In this document: positions 25,368 through 33,254 of the stretch, piece after piece | Layout: the number at the start of each line of letters is the position of its first letter | Position numbering within the stretch: the stretch's first letter is position 1 | Source of the DNA: Microbacterium testaceum StLB037 | GTDB taxonomy: Bacteria; Actinomycetota; Actinomycetes; Actinomycetales; Microbacteriaceae | DNA length: 64,000 bases | Direction: 5' to 3' | NCBI RefSeq assembly: GCF_008763945.1 | Contig: NZ_VTQH01000002.1 | Location: forward strand, 95,657 to 159,656 | Made by a program: the position numbers and the translations under genes | Notes under the pieces: model-generated | What the model saw: only the letters and a program-made list of their open reading frames with translations | Databases searched by the model: none | What the model was told of the DNA's origin: nothing

Positions 25368-27340
25368 GCATGCGGCCGACCGACATCCAGACACTGATCG
25401 GGGTCGGTCGGCCTGCGATCTCCGCCTCGGGCGCGTTCGCGGTCTTCGCGACCTCGCGCCCCGACCTCGACGCCGATCGGGCGGTCGGCCAGCTGTGGCG
25501 GGTCGACCTGCCCGCGGGTGCGCCCCGGCGCATCACACGCGGGACGGCCGACCGCTCGCCGCGCCTGTCGCCCGACGACAGCACCGTCGCGTTCCTCCGC
25601 TCCGACGCGAGGGGCCGCGCGCAGGTGTTCGTCGTCGCCGCGCACGGCGGCGAGCCGGTGCAGGTCACCGACCAGCCCGGAGGAGTGACCGATCTGGCCT
25701 GGTCGCCGGACGGATCGCGCCTCGCCTTCACCGCGCGCGTTCCCGAGCCCGGGCGGTACGGCACCGTCGAGGGGCGGGATGCCGCGGCCGAACCGCCGCG
25801 CCGGATCACCGGTATCCGCTGGCACGCGAACGGTCTGGGCTACCTCGATCGACCCGCCCAGGTGTTCGTGGTGGACGCCCCCGCCACGGATGCCGAGCCG
25901 TTCTACGACCCCGCGCCCGCCCTCGAGACGCCGGAGAAGAAGGTCGTCGCCGAACCCGCCGCGCAACTCACGCACGGCGAGACGAGTTGGAGCGGCGTGG
26001 CGTGGACGCGCGACGGCGCCGAACTGCTCAGCGTGCCCGACGTGATCGAGACCGCCCGCCGCGACCTGCGCGATCGCGTCGTCGCGATCGCCGTCGACAG
26101 CGGCGAGCAGCGCGAGGTGCTGGGCCGGGCCGAGAACCTCTCCATCGCAGCGGTCGATGTCGCACCCGACGGGGCGGTCTTCGTGCTGGCGAACGACGTG
26201 GGAGATGAGGGGACCGACTTCGTCGCTCCCGGTGTCGCGCTGTTCGCCCTCGAGTCCGCTGGGCCGCGCCTTCTCACCGACCCCGAGACGACCGATCTCG
26301 GCGAGGTGGGCAGCCACCTGTCGTTCGACGGCGACGACGTCCTCGTCCAAGACCGCACGCGCGGTCGTCTGCGGCTCCTGCGTGTGACGCGCGACGGGCG
26401 GGTGGAGCAGGTGCTCGGCGGCGACCTCGAGGTGAACGGCCATGCCGTCGCGCGGGGCCGGGTCGTGGCGTCCGTCGCCTCTCCCGAATCCTTCGGCGAG
26501 CTCGTCGTGATCGAGGGGCCCGAGGTGCGGGCGGTCACCGCGTTCGGAGCCGCCGCGCGCGAGGCGGGCATCGTCGTGCCGGTCGAGCACGAGATCACCG
26601 GCCGCGACGGCTACCCGGTGCACGGCTGGGTCGCCACTCCCGAGGGGGAGGGGCCGTTCCCGGTCATCCTGCAGATCCACGGCGGGCCGTACGCGTCGTA
26701 TGGCGTGCACCTGTTCGACGAGACGCAGGTGCTCGTCGACGCCGGATACGCCGTCGTCTACAGCAACCCGCGGGGGAGCGCCGGTTACGGCCGGGCGCAC
26801 GGGCGGTCGATCCGCCGCCGCATGGGCACGCTCGACTTCTTCGACGTGATGGATTTCTTCGACGGCGTCGTCGCGGCCGACCCGCGGCTCGACGCGGAGC
26901 GGGTCGGGGTGATGGGCGGCTCGTACGGCGGGTATATGACCGCCTGGGTCATCGCCCACGACCACCGCTTCGCCGGCGCGATCGTGGAGCGCGGATTCCT
27001 CGACCCCGCCGCGTTCCCGGGCTCGAGCGACATCGGCTCGTTCTTCGGCGACGAGTACGTCGGCACCGACCCGCTGCTGGTGGCCGCGCAGAGCCCGATG
27101 GTCGTCGTCGACCAGGTCGCCACGCCCACGCTCGTGCTGCACTCCGAGCTCGACTACCGCTGTCCGCTCGAGCAGGCCACGCGGTACTACGCGGCGCTGA
27201 AGCGCAACGGCGTCGACGCCGAGATGCTCGTCTTCCCCGGCGAAGACCATGAGCTCACCCGCGCCGGTCGCCCGCAGCACCGCGTGCAGCGCTTCGACGC
27301 GGTCCTCGAGTGGTGGAGCCGCTACCTCCCGGTGACGTGA
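25364..27340 (+). CDS. S9-family (prolyl-oligopeptidase-like) serine peptidase
   Basis: 658 aa: an N-terminal beta-propeller with TolB-like blades (residues about 5-390: RSPRLSPDDSTVAFLR, LAWSPDGSRLAF) and a C-terminal alpha/beta hydrolase (about 400-655). The catalytic triad is intact: Ser520 in GGSYGGYM, Asp597 in SELDYRCP and His629 in GEDHEL, with the oxyanion region HGGPYASYG. No signal peptide, so probably cytosolic acylaminoacyl- or dipeptidyl-peptidase activity. GTGA overlap with the SDR gene. Confidence 0.93.
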   Translation: MSMRPTDIQTLIGVGRPAISASGAFAVFATSRPDLDADRAVGQLWRVDLPAGAPRRITRGTADRSPRLSPDDSTVAFLRSDARGRAQVFVVAAHGGEPVQVTDQPGGVTDLAWSPDGSRLAFTARVPEPGRYGTVEGRDAAAEPPRRITGIRWHANGLGYLDRPAQVFVVDAPATDAEPFYDPAPALETPEKKVVAEPAAQLTHGETSWSGVAWTRDGAELLSVPDVIETARRDLRDRVVAIAVDSGEQREVLGRAENLSIAAVDVAPDGAVFVLANDVGDEGTDFVAPGVALFALESAGPRLLTDPETTDLGEVGSHLSFDGDDVLVQDRTRGRLRLLRVTRDGRVEQVLGGDLEVNGHAVARGRVVASVASPESFGELVVIEGPEVRAVTAFGAAAREAGIVVPVEHEITGRDGYPVHGWVATPEGEGPFPVILQIHGGPYASYGVHLFDETQVLVDAGYAVVYSNPRGSAGYGRAHGRSIRRRMGTLDFFDVMDFFDGVVAADPRLDAERVGVMGGSYGGYMTAWVIAHDHRFAGAIVERGFLDPAAFPGSSDIGSFFGDEYVGTDPLLVAAQSPMVVVDQVATPTLVLHSELDYRCPLEQATRYYAALKRNGVDAEMLVFPGEDHELTRAGRPQHRVQRFDAVLEWWSRYLPVT

Positions 27341-27348
27341 CAGGGAAC

Positions 27349-27376
27349 GGGCCCGGATGCCATGGCATCCGGGCCC
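27349..27376. terminator. 28-bp perfect palindrome terminator with paired GGATGCC words
   Basis: A perfect palindrome centred on ATGCCATGGCAT; each arm is GGGCCCGGATGCC. It sits 8 nt past the S9 peptidase stop and 13 nt from the end of the convergent HdeD-like gene, so it probably ends both transcripts. Confidence 0.85.
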
Positions 27377-27389
27377 TGTTCGTTCGAGA

Positions 27390-27938
27390 TCACACGGCTT
27401 TGCCGAACTGGATCGCGCGCACGATCTGGAAGACGCCGAGAATCACCAGCGAGATGCCGATGAGCAGGAACAGCGTCACCGCGCCCAGCAGCGGCGAGAA
27501 CAGCAGCACGATGCCGGCGACGATGCTGACGATCGCGAAGAAGATCGTCCAGGCCCGCGCCTTCGACTGGTGACCGGCCGTGGTGAGCGAGACGACGCCC
27601 TCGATGATCCACAGGATGCCGACCAGGGTGCCGATGAAGACGCCGAACCACGCGGTCGTCGCCGACAGGTTGGCGAACGAGAAGATGCCGGCGACGATGA
27701 ACAGCACGCCGAGCACGAGGTAGCCGATGCGGGCCCATCCGGACCGCCAGAACAGGCCGATGCCGATGTTCACGAGGCCGGCGATGATCACGTAGACCGA
27801 GATGATGCCGACGGCGACCTCGGCGGTGCGGCCGGGCCAGATGAGGATGAGCAGACCGATGACGAGCGAGAGGGCTCCGCTGACGCCGAGCGCGGTGCGT
27901 ACGGCGCCGACGGCGGGGTTGGTCGTGGTGGGCGACAT
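27390..27938 (-). CDS. HdeD-family membrane protein (DUF308)
   Basis: 182-aa protein with six evenly spaced membrane helices in the repeated DUF308/HdeD pattern (for example LSLVIGLLILIWPGRTAEV and VVSLTTAGHQS linkers). E. coli HdeD is linked to acid resistance at high cell density; function in actinobacteria is unproven. ATG at 27938 is preceded by AGAAAGG. An upstream TAGGGT about 45 nt before the ATG could be the -10 box. Convergent with the S9 peptidase. Confidence 0.85.
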   Translation of the reverse strand: MSPTTTNPAVGAVRTALGVSGALSLVIGLLILIWPGRTAEVAVGIISVYVIIAGLVNIGIGLFWRSGWARIGYLVLGVLFIVAGIFSFANLSATTAWFGVFIGTLVGILWIIEGVVSLTTAGHQSKARAWTIFFAIVSIVAGIVLLFSPLLGAVTLFLLIGISLVILGVFQIVRAIQFGKAV

Positions 27939-28010
27939 GGCGAGCCTTTCTGAGTGAAAGCTGAGAACAACTCTCACCCTAGACCCGAGGGTTGCCCGGC
28001 GCGACGAGTG

Positions 28011-28940
28011 CTACGCGGGGGAGTGCTCGAGCAGCAGCGCCACCGTGAACAGCACCGGGAGGCAGCCGAGGGTCGAGATGAACACGACGTCGCGCGACAG
28101 GATCTCGCCCACGCCGTAGCGCTGGGCGAAGTTGAACACGTTCTGCGCCGTCGGCAGGGCCGCGAGCACGACGACGATGAACACCTGGTCGGCGGGCAGG
28201 GCGAACAGCGTCGCGACGAGCCACGCCAGCGCGGGCATCGCGAAGAGCTTGAGGATCGAGGCGATCACGATGTCGACGCGGCGGCCGGGCTCGGTCAGCA
28301 CGCGCTGGCCGTACAGCGACATTCCGTACGACATCAGCAGGACGGGCACGCACGCGCCGGCGATCAGGTGCAGCGGATCGAAGACGATGGGCGGCAGGTC
28401 GATGCCCAGCAGCGCCACGAGCACACCCAGGGCGGAGCCGATGAGCATCGGGTTCTTCGCCGTCTGCAACAGGATGCGCCCGATGTTCCGAGACCCCGAG
28501 GTCGCGGCATCCAGGATCGAGAGGGCGATCGGCATGAGGATCAGCAACTGGAACAGGATCACCGGGGCCGAGTACGCCGCGTTTCCGAGCATGTAGAGCG
28601 AGATCGGGATGCCGATGTTGTTGCTGTTCACCTGACCGGCCGACAGCGCGCCGATCACCGTCTCGCCCACGCGGCGCCGCAGGATCAGGGCCGACACGAG
28701 CGCGTACACGCCGATGATGACCGCGGCGGTGATCATCGAGACCGGCAGGAGAGCGGAGAACAGCGTCGCGACATCCGCCTTCGCGAGCACCGTGAACAGC
28801 AGGAACGGCGACAGGACGAAGAACGTCAGACGGCTGAGGACGTGCCGCGCGTGCGGACCGAGCAGGTCGATGCGGGCGATGACGTAGCCCACCACCACGG
28901 CGAGGCCGACGACCGCGAATCCGGTGAAGACGCCGCTCAT
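28011..28940 (-). CDS. AEC-family (auxin efflux carrier-like) transporter
   Basis: 309-aa secondary transporter with about ten membrane segments. It shows the AEC hallmarks: an N-terminal half with GYVIARIDLLG and a crossover region with ALSAGQVNSNNIGIPIS (near residue 105), and a C-terminal half with PALAWLVATLF and ALPTAQNVFNFAQRYG. Bacterial members export or import small organic acids such as malate; the substrate here is unknown. ATG at 28940. Divergent from the methyltransferase gene. Confidence 0.88.
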   Translation of the reverse strand: MSGVFTGFAVVGLAVVVGYVIARIDLLGPHARHVLSRLTFFVLSPFLLFTVLAKADVATLFSALLPVSMITAAVIIGVYALVSALILRRRVGETVIGALSAGQVNSNNIGIPISLYMLGNAAYSAPVILFQLLILMPIALSILDAATSGSRNIGRILLQTAKNPMLIGSALGVLVALLGIDLPPIVFDPLHLIAGACVPVLLMSYGMSLYGQRVLTEPGRRVDIVIASILKLFAMPALAWLVATLFALPADQVFIVVVLAALPTAQNVFNFAQRYGVGEILSRDVVFISTLGCLPVLFTVALLLEHSPA

Positions 28941-29037
28941 GCGACGGGGGTCCGTACCGGCGCGCCTGGGGGAGTCATCAGTTCGAGCGTAGCGGGGGTC
29001 TTGGTCCGGCCCGTGACGGCGTGGTGGGATGAGGTGC

Positions 29038-29730
29038 ATGTACTCCGGATTCGCGCGCTTCTACGACGCCCTGCAGGGCGGGACCCCCGAGCCCTTCGCC
29101 GCCTGGATCGAGAGACGCGCGGTCGAGCTCGGGCGCGAGGTGGAGTCGATCCTCGAGCTCGGGTGCGGCACCGGGGCCGTGCTCGATCTCCTGCCCGCCG
29201 CGTGGGCCAAGGTGGGCATCGACGTGTCACCCGACATGCTCGAGATCGCCCGGATCAAGGGGGTGGATGCCGACCTGATCGAGGCGGACATTCGCGACGT
29301 CGCGCTGGATCGGCGGTTCGACGTCGTCGCGTGCGTCTACGACACCGTCAACCATGTGCCGGTCTCGGACTGGCCGCGGGTGTTCGCCGTCGCAGTCGGC
29401 CATCTCGAACCCGACGGGATGTTCCTCTTCGACATGAACACGCTCGGGCGCCTCCGCGACGGCGCGGGGCGGTCCGAGACGACGGTCGCCGGGGGAGCGA
29501 CGGTCACGATCTCGATTAGCGACGAGGGCGACGACCGCTACGACTGGCACGTGCGCATCGAGGGCGACCACGATCCGATCGACGAGACGATCGCCGAGTA
29601 CGGTGCCGCGTTGACCGACGTCCGCCGCATGCTGGCGGAGGCGGGATTCACCCGGGTCGAGGTGAGCGGCGGCCGCGATCGTCCCGTCGACGACGAGGCA
29701 CCGCGACTGTTCTTCGCGTGCCGCCGCTGA
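29038..29730 (+). CDS. Class I SAM-dependent methyltransferase
   Basis: 230-aa Rossmann methyltransferase. Motif I ILELGCGTGAVLDLLP (near residue 40), motif II GIDVSPDMLEIARIKG, and acidic DADLIEADIRDV with FDVVACVYDTVNHV. The rest shows a short beta-rich region (VTISISDEGDDRYDWHVRIEGD) typical of the DUF-like CapA/ubiE-type small-molecule enzymes; substrate unknown. An in-frame ATG at 29029 is an alternative start, with the GATGAGG between the two possibly being the ribosome site. Confidence 0.82.
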   Translation: MYSGFARFYDALQGGTPEPFAAWIERRAVELGREVESILELGCGTGAVLDLLPAAWAKVGIDVSPDMLEIARIKGVDADLIEADIRDVALDRRFDVVACVYDTVNHVPVSDWPRVFAVAVGHLEPDGMFLFDMNTLGRLRDGAGRSETTVAGGATVTISISDEGDDRYDWHVRIEGDHDPIDETIAEYGAALTDVRRMLAEAGFTRVEVSGGRDRPVDDEAPRLFFACRR

Positions 29731-29750
29731 CGCGTGCCCCGCGGGAGCGG

Positions 29751-30272
29751 TCAGTGCTGCGGCTGCGGCCGGCGCAGGACCCAATCCAGCGTCGAATGCC
29801 AGGTCTGGCGCAGGGGTCGGCCGCGCCGCCACTCGCGCCAGGTGAGCAGCAGGATGATCAGGTCGAACACCGTGAGCAGCACGAGACCGATGCTCGGTGA
29901 GACGAACATCTCGTACACCTGGTAGACGAGGAAGGCACCGATCGCGACGATCGCCCACGGGTACACCCGTCGGGTGCCGAGCATCAGGGCGATGACGATC
30001 GCGAGCTTCACAACGCCGTGCAGCAGGAGGTACACGGCGAGGAACACGACAGTGCCCGATCCGAGCTGTTCGATGCTGTGCAGCAGCGCGTTCGCGAGGA
30101 AGTCGTTCGGCTCCCGCGCCAGCTCGTGCGCCGTCAGCCGCTGGGCGACGTGCAGCAACTGGCCGGGCGTCGTCACCAGCAGCACGACCGCGCCGACCAG
30201 CTCGACCAGGCCGTCGAGGCCCTTCAAGGCGACACCGATCAGGAAGACGAGATCCATCACCCGTTCGCGCAT
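29751..30272 (-). CDS. DUF2127-family membrane protein
   Basis: 173-aa protein with four membrane helices: LVFLIGVALKGLDGLVELV (near 6), FLAVYLLLHGVVKLAIVIAL (near 85), PWAIVAIGAFLVYQVYEMF and LTVFDLIILLLTWREWRR. The GLDG and HGVVKL motifs fit DUF2127, a family of unknown function. ATG at 30272 with GGAGAGGAG upstream. It is divergent from the dienelactone hydrolase and convergent with the methyltransferase. Confidence 0.82.
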   Translation of the reverse strand: MRERVMDLVFLIGVALKGLDGLVELVGAVVLLVTTPGQLLHVAQRLTAHELAREPNDFLANALLHSIEQLGSGTVVFLAVYLLLHGVVKLAIVIALMLGTRRVYPWAIVAIGAFLVYQVYEMFVSPSIGLVLLTVFDLIILLLTWREWRRGRPLRQTWHSTLDWVLRRPQPQH

Positions 30273-30384
30273 CTGGCGCTCCTCTCCGGCCGACGTCGAC
30301 GGCGGCCGTCGTCGGGGCCGAGTGTAGGCCGTGAGGCATCGACACCTCGTCCACAAGACCCGGCTGGTCCGTAGGCAGGAGGTC

Positions 30385-30390
30385 TACCGT
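30385..30390 (+). promoter_or_regulatory. -10 box TACCGT, leaderless start
   Basis: TACCGT ends 7 nt before the ATG at 30398, the spacing seen at other leaderless genes in this window. An AGGAGG at 30377-30382 is too far upstream to serve as the ribosome site and would not be transcribed. Confidence 0.5.
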
Positions 30391-30397
30391 CGCGGGA

Positions 30398-31180
30398 ATG
30401 AACACCTACGACCCGAACCTCACCGAGATCCTCGCTCGCGAACCCCTCCCGGCATCCGGAATCGAATCGGGCGACGTCGACTACGAAGCCGACGGTGTCG
30501 CTTACCGCGGATACCTGGCCCGCCCGGCAGGGGAGGGGCGCCACCCGGGGATCATGGTCGTGCATGACTGGCTCGGGGTGACCGACTACGTGCGCATGCG
30601 CTGCGACATGCTGGCACGCCTCGGGTACACGGCCTTCGCGGCGGATGTGTACGGCGCCGATGTGCGTCCATCGCCCGAAGAGGCGGCCGGAGTGGCCGGC
30701 GGTTTCTACCAGGACCGTCCGCTGTGGAGGAAACGTTTGACCGAGGCTTTCGCCTACCTGCGCGAGCAGCCGTCGGTCGCCGCCGACCGCACCGCGGCGA
30801 TCGGATACTGCTTCGGCGGGTCGTCGGTGCTCGAGCTCGCGCGCACGGGCGCGGACGTGGACGCGGTCGTCAGCTTCCACGGCGGCCTGCTCACCGGCCC
30901 CGAGGGCGAGGCCGAGCGGATCACCGCGAAGCTGCTCGTGCTGCACGGTGCCGCCGACCCGGTCGCACCCGACGACGCGATGCTCGCCTTCGAGAACGAC
31001 CTGCGCACGGCACCGTCGGTCGACTGGCAGCTGGTGTCGTACGCGAACGCGATGCACGCCTTCACACTCCCGGATGCCGATGCCCCCGAGCAGGGCGCGC
31101 AGTTCCAGGCGACCGCCGAGCGGCGCAGTTGGGCGGCGATGAAGGCGTTCCTCGCGGAAGTGTTCGAAGCGCGGGCGTGA
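30398..31180 (+). CDS. Dienelactone hydrolase-family protein
   Basis: 260-aa alpha/beta hydrolase. The nucleophile is Cys138 in GYCFGGS, the dienelactone hydrolase pattern. The acid is in LHGAADPVAPDD (near residue 185) and the His in NAMHAFT (near 220). The N-terminal GYLARPAGEGRHPGIMVVHDW contains the oxyanion region. Classical members open the lactone ring in chlorocatechol breakdown, but most genomic homologues have unknown substrates, and no aromatic-degradation genes are nearby. A strong terminator follows. Confidence 0.9.
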   Translation: MNTYDPNLTEILAREPLPASGIESGDVDYEADGVAYRGYLARPAGEGRHPGIMVVHDWLGVTDYVRMRCDMLARLGYTAFAADVYGADVRPSPEEAAGVAGGFYQDRPLWRKRLTEAFAYLREQPSVAADRTAAIGYCFGGSSVLELARTGADVDAVVSFHGGLLTGPEGEAERITAKLLVLHGAADPVAPDDAMLAFENDLRTAPSVDWQLVSYANAMHAFTLPDADAPEQGAQFQATAERRSWAAMKAFLAEVFEARA

Positions 31181-31183
31181 CAG

Positions 31184-31229
31184 GATTCGCCCGCCACGGG
31201 TTCGCATTGCGGTCCGTGGCGGGCGAATC
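31184..31229. terminator. 16-bp perfect hairpin after the dienelactone hydrolase
   Basis: Arms GATTCGCCCGCCACGG (31184-31199) and its exact complement (31214-31229) around a 14-nt loop, 4 nt past the stop codon. It marks the left boundary of the atypical region. Confidence 0.85.
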
Positions 31230-31345
31230 TGGTGTTGCGGGCGTCAGGCGTCGCGGGACGCGGCGAGGGTGCGTCCGGCGGTGACCGAGGCCACGGGAGA
31301 CGGCGACCGTGCGGGAACATGAGCTCCAGAGAGGGCCGCGGGATG

Positions 31346-31804
31346 TTAGCGAACGCCGCCCGATTCCTGAAATCTGATCAAAGCAGCCCGAGCTGCAACT
31401 GCTTCGGACCGCGACCCTTCCACCTTGGCTGCGTCTTCGACAAGTTTTCGAGCCGTTGCCTGGTATTCGCGAATTTCCTCAGTGATGTGGGCCAAGTAGT
31501 CTGCCAGGAAAGTAGCAAGTCCCATTTCGAGCTGCTCGAGAGTGGTGTCGCGAATTTCGAGGCGGCGGTCAGAAACCCGCAGGGTGACGTCGGGATATCC
31601 AGCGGCCACGAGAGCTTTTTTCGTTGCGGCGGAATGGATCGCAATGACTTCCTCTGACGTCGGGCGGCGAGTGAATACTGCGTCGACCTGGTACTTGTCG
31701 GGTGCGTCCAAGGTTCCGAGCGTTGGGGGAAGTGAGCCCGACAGCACGGTCGTGAGACCGAGCATGTCTGAGAAGTTGGCGCTGGCGGAAATGGGTTCGC
31801 TCAT
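31346..31804 (-). CDS. Hypothetical protein in AT-richer region
   Basis: 152 aa, not recognised. It reads as a soluble alpha/beta protein: a low-complexity N-terminal part (MSEPISASANFSDMLGL), a central strand-rich stretch (YQVDAVFTRRPTSEEVIA, VTLRVSDRRLEIRDTTLEQL) and a C-terminal helix rich in Ala/Glu (about 110-145). No signal peptide or membrane helix. GC content and third-position bias are visibly lower than in flanking genes, suggesting transfer or weak selection. No clear ribosome-binding site. Its neighbours are also orphans. Confidence 0.6.
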   Translation of the reverse strand: MSEPISASANFSDMLGLTTVLSGSLPPTLGTLDAPDKYQVDAVFTRRPTSEEVIAIHSAATKKALVAAGYPDVTLRVSDRRLEIRDTTLEQLEMGLATFLADYLAHITEEIREYQATARKLVEDAAKVEGSRSEAVAARAALIRFQESGGVR

Positions 31805-32092
31805 GCGAGACGTCTTTTCTGGTGGAGCGCTACAGGGTGACTGCGCGCGTGATCGGGTACCGGGATGCCGCGTGACGATTGATCAGGGATGCGCCATGTT
31901 TGCGACACTACGCTGAATATATTTTCCCCGTCGGTTTTCTTTTTTCATCGTCGCGCATCTCTTGCTTCGGCCAAAAATGGGGGTCAGTCCAGCACAATTC
32001 CTCCCAGAACCGTGATGCACTTTCTCGGGTCTTTGTCAATGCTTGCCGCGCGAGTGGTGTTCGGGTGTGCAGGTAGGCGTAATCTGCGTCAG

Positions 32093-32278
32093 ATGGAGAC
32101 GTTTACAATCCCCGGTGTCGGTGATGTCAATGTCGAATTCGAGGTTCGTCGTTTCGGTCTGGGCGATGACACGATGAAGAGTGTCCGACGAGTTTCATGG
32201 CGGGACGGTCGGGAGGTCAGCTGCGAGGCACATGAACGGACCGCGCTGCACCTCGAGGAGCTCGGGGTGACGTACTGA
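32093..32278 (+). CDS. Small hypothetical protein
   Basis: 61-aa candidate, METFTIPGVGDVNVEFEV followed by a charged second half ending HERTALHLEELGVTY. The frame is open further upstream to 31889 but that part is AT-rich and not protein-like, so the ATG at 32093 is preferred; no good ribosome site precedes it. The 288 nt upstream, with poly-T runs around 31930, look like a divergent promoter region. Function unknown; it may not be expressed. Confidence 0.4.
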   Translation: METFTIPGVGDVNVEFEVRRFGLGDDTMKSVRRVSWRDGREVSCEAHERTALHLEELGVTY

Positions 32279-32301
32279 GATGCCGGCGGCTGCCCTGGCG
32301 T

Positions 32302-32652
32302 TCAGAGACCGTAATAGTCATCCCACTGGTTAGCAGAAGCGTCACCCTCAGCACTCGGACCCTGAATCCACGTGGTTGCGGCGCGCGGATACAGGTCATG
32401 CATCTGCATCATGGTCGCTTGTCCCGAGAAGTCTGGTTCCGCGCCGCTCCAGTCGCAGGGCATGCTGAGGATTGACGACCCCAGACCCACCATCAGCCAC
32501 GCGACGCCGTGCGCATCATGGCCGCGAGTAATGGGGACCTCCACTTGCTCAGATGTGCCAACCCTCGCAAGTCCTACGGCGAGCTTGAGCAGCGCGTCTG
32601 CCACTTCGTCGGTGGTCGTGAAATGCCCACCCGCATAGCTAATCTCGCGCAT
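32302..32652 (-). CDS. Small orphan protein of a Microbacteriaceae-type family
   Basis: 116 aa. The start MREISYAGGHFTTTDEVADALLK followed by LARVGTSEQVEVPI resembles a small uncharacterised family that I associate with Microbacteriaceae genomes (beginning MRxIYYAGG); this is recollection and not a search result. The second half (SGQATMMQMHDLYPRAATTW and an acidic end QWDDYYGL) is unfamiliar. GAGG lies 3-6 nt before the ATG. The adjacent region carries a decayed copy of another small Microbacteriaceae family. Confidence 0.55.
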   Translation of the reverse strand: MREISYAGGHFTTTDEVADALLKLAVGLARVGTSEQVEVPITRGHDAHGVAWLMVGLGSSILSMPCDWSGAEPDFSGQATMMQMHDLYPRAATTWIQGPSAEGDASANQWDDYYGL

Positions 32653-33254
32653 CTACCTCAGTGTGCGCGCAGGCAGATGCAAACGGCGTTTTTCAGGGGT
32701 GGGTTGCTTTTGGCGGCGTCGTACCGCACCGTGCAGCGAGTGGCGGTGCCATGAGCATGAACGGCTCTTGTCGACGCAGCTTGTTCACGATGACGACGCG
32801 CAGATGGGACAGCAGCCGATCCTCAACGGCGAGGACGTGGCGCTCCTGGGAAAAAGTCGGCCCAACGGGGCTTCTTGTTTGCTCGGGTGGATCTGAAATC
32901 GTTCGGCAACGCGTGGCGCTGCAGCGTGTTCTCTGCTGGCGCGGTTCCACTCCGGCGACTTCGACAGCAGAAAGGTGCACAGCTCTCTCCGCGACGACGA
33001 GCTCGGGTGCCCGCGGGACGCTCAGTCGGCGTCCCCTCGCCGCCGGTGGCCGGCGTCAATCAGGTTTCCAGCGTGGTGACTGGCAATCGCCTGAGTACCT
33101 CGAGCCAAGCTCGCACCGAAACACCGTCAAACCGGGGTTTCGCACCGACGAACATGCATTAGAACGCATACGCCCCACGTAGCGTCACGAAGAAGTCCTC
33201 GGCATCCGCCTTCGGCTACGGGCCGGTACGGTCACCCAACCCAAGGAGCACGCA
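32653..33254. other. 602-nt gene-poor, apparently decayed segment
   Basis: No intact gene is supported. Open frames here lack family resemblance, ribosome sites or the strong GC3 bias of neighbours. The minus strand at about 32693-32880 holds the remnant described separately. The right end (about 33225-33254) is the promoter and leader of the desaturase gene: TACGGT near 33230 and AAGGAG 8 nt before the ATG. Confidence 0.55.
32693..32880 (-). pseudogene. Remnant of a small DUF7882-like protein
   Basis: The minus-strand frame reads HVLAVEDRLLSHLRVVIVNK, LRRQEPFMLM, then a degenerate tail ending in a stop at 32693. The pattern (V/D)DRxLAHLxVVIxxKLRRxExF is the core of a small Microbacteriaceae family (DUF7882; some members carry the odd name ATP-dependent DNA ligase). 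There is no start codon in the right place and the part after FMLM lacks the expected tryptophan-containing segment, so the gene is broken. Identification rests on one about 30-residue block recalled from memory. Confidence 0.4.

Noticed and set aside
31889..32092. N-terminal extension of the 61-aa hypothetical gene back to 31889
   Set aside because: The segment is AT-rich intergenic-like DNA giving Phe/Ser-rich text with no bias or start signal.
32661..33182. A 173-codon plus-strand open frame
   Set aside because: Composition is Ser/Arg/Thr-rich without secondary-structure pattern, lacks a ribosome site, and overlaps a recognisable remnant on the other strand.
31230..33230. Prophage, insertion sequence or defence island in the AT-richer patch
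   Set aside because: No integrase, transposase, capsid, toxin-antitoxin or nuclease motif, no terminal inverted repeats and no target-site duplication could be seen.
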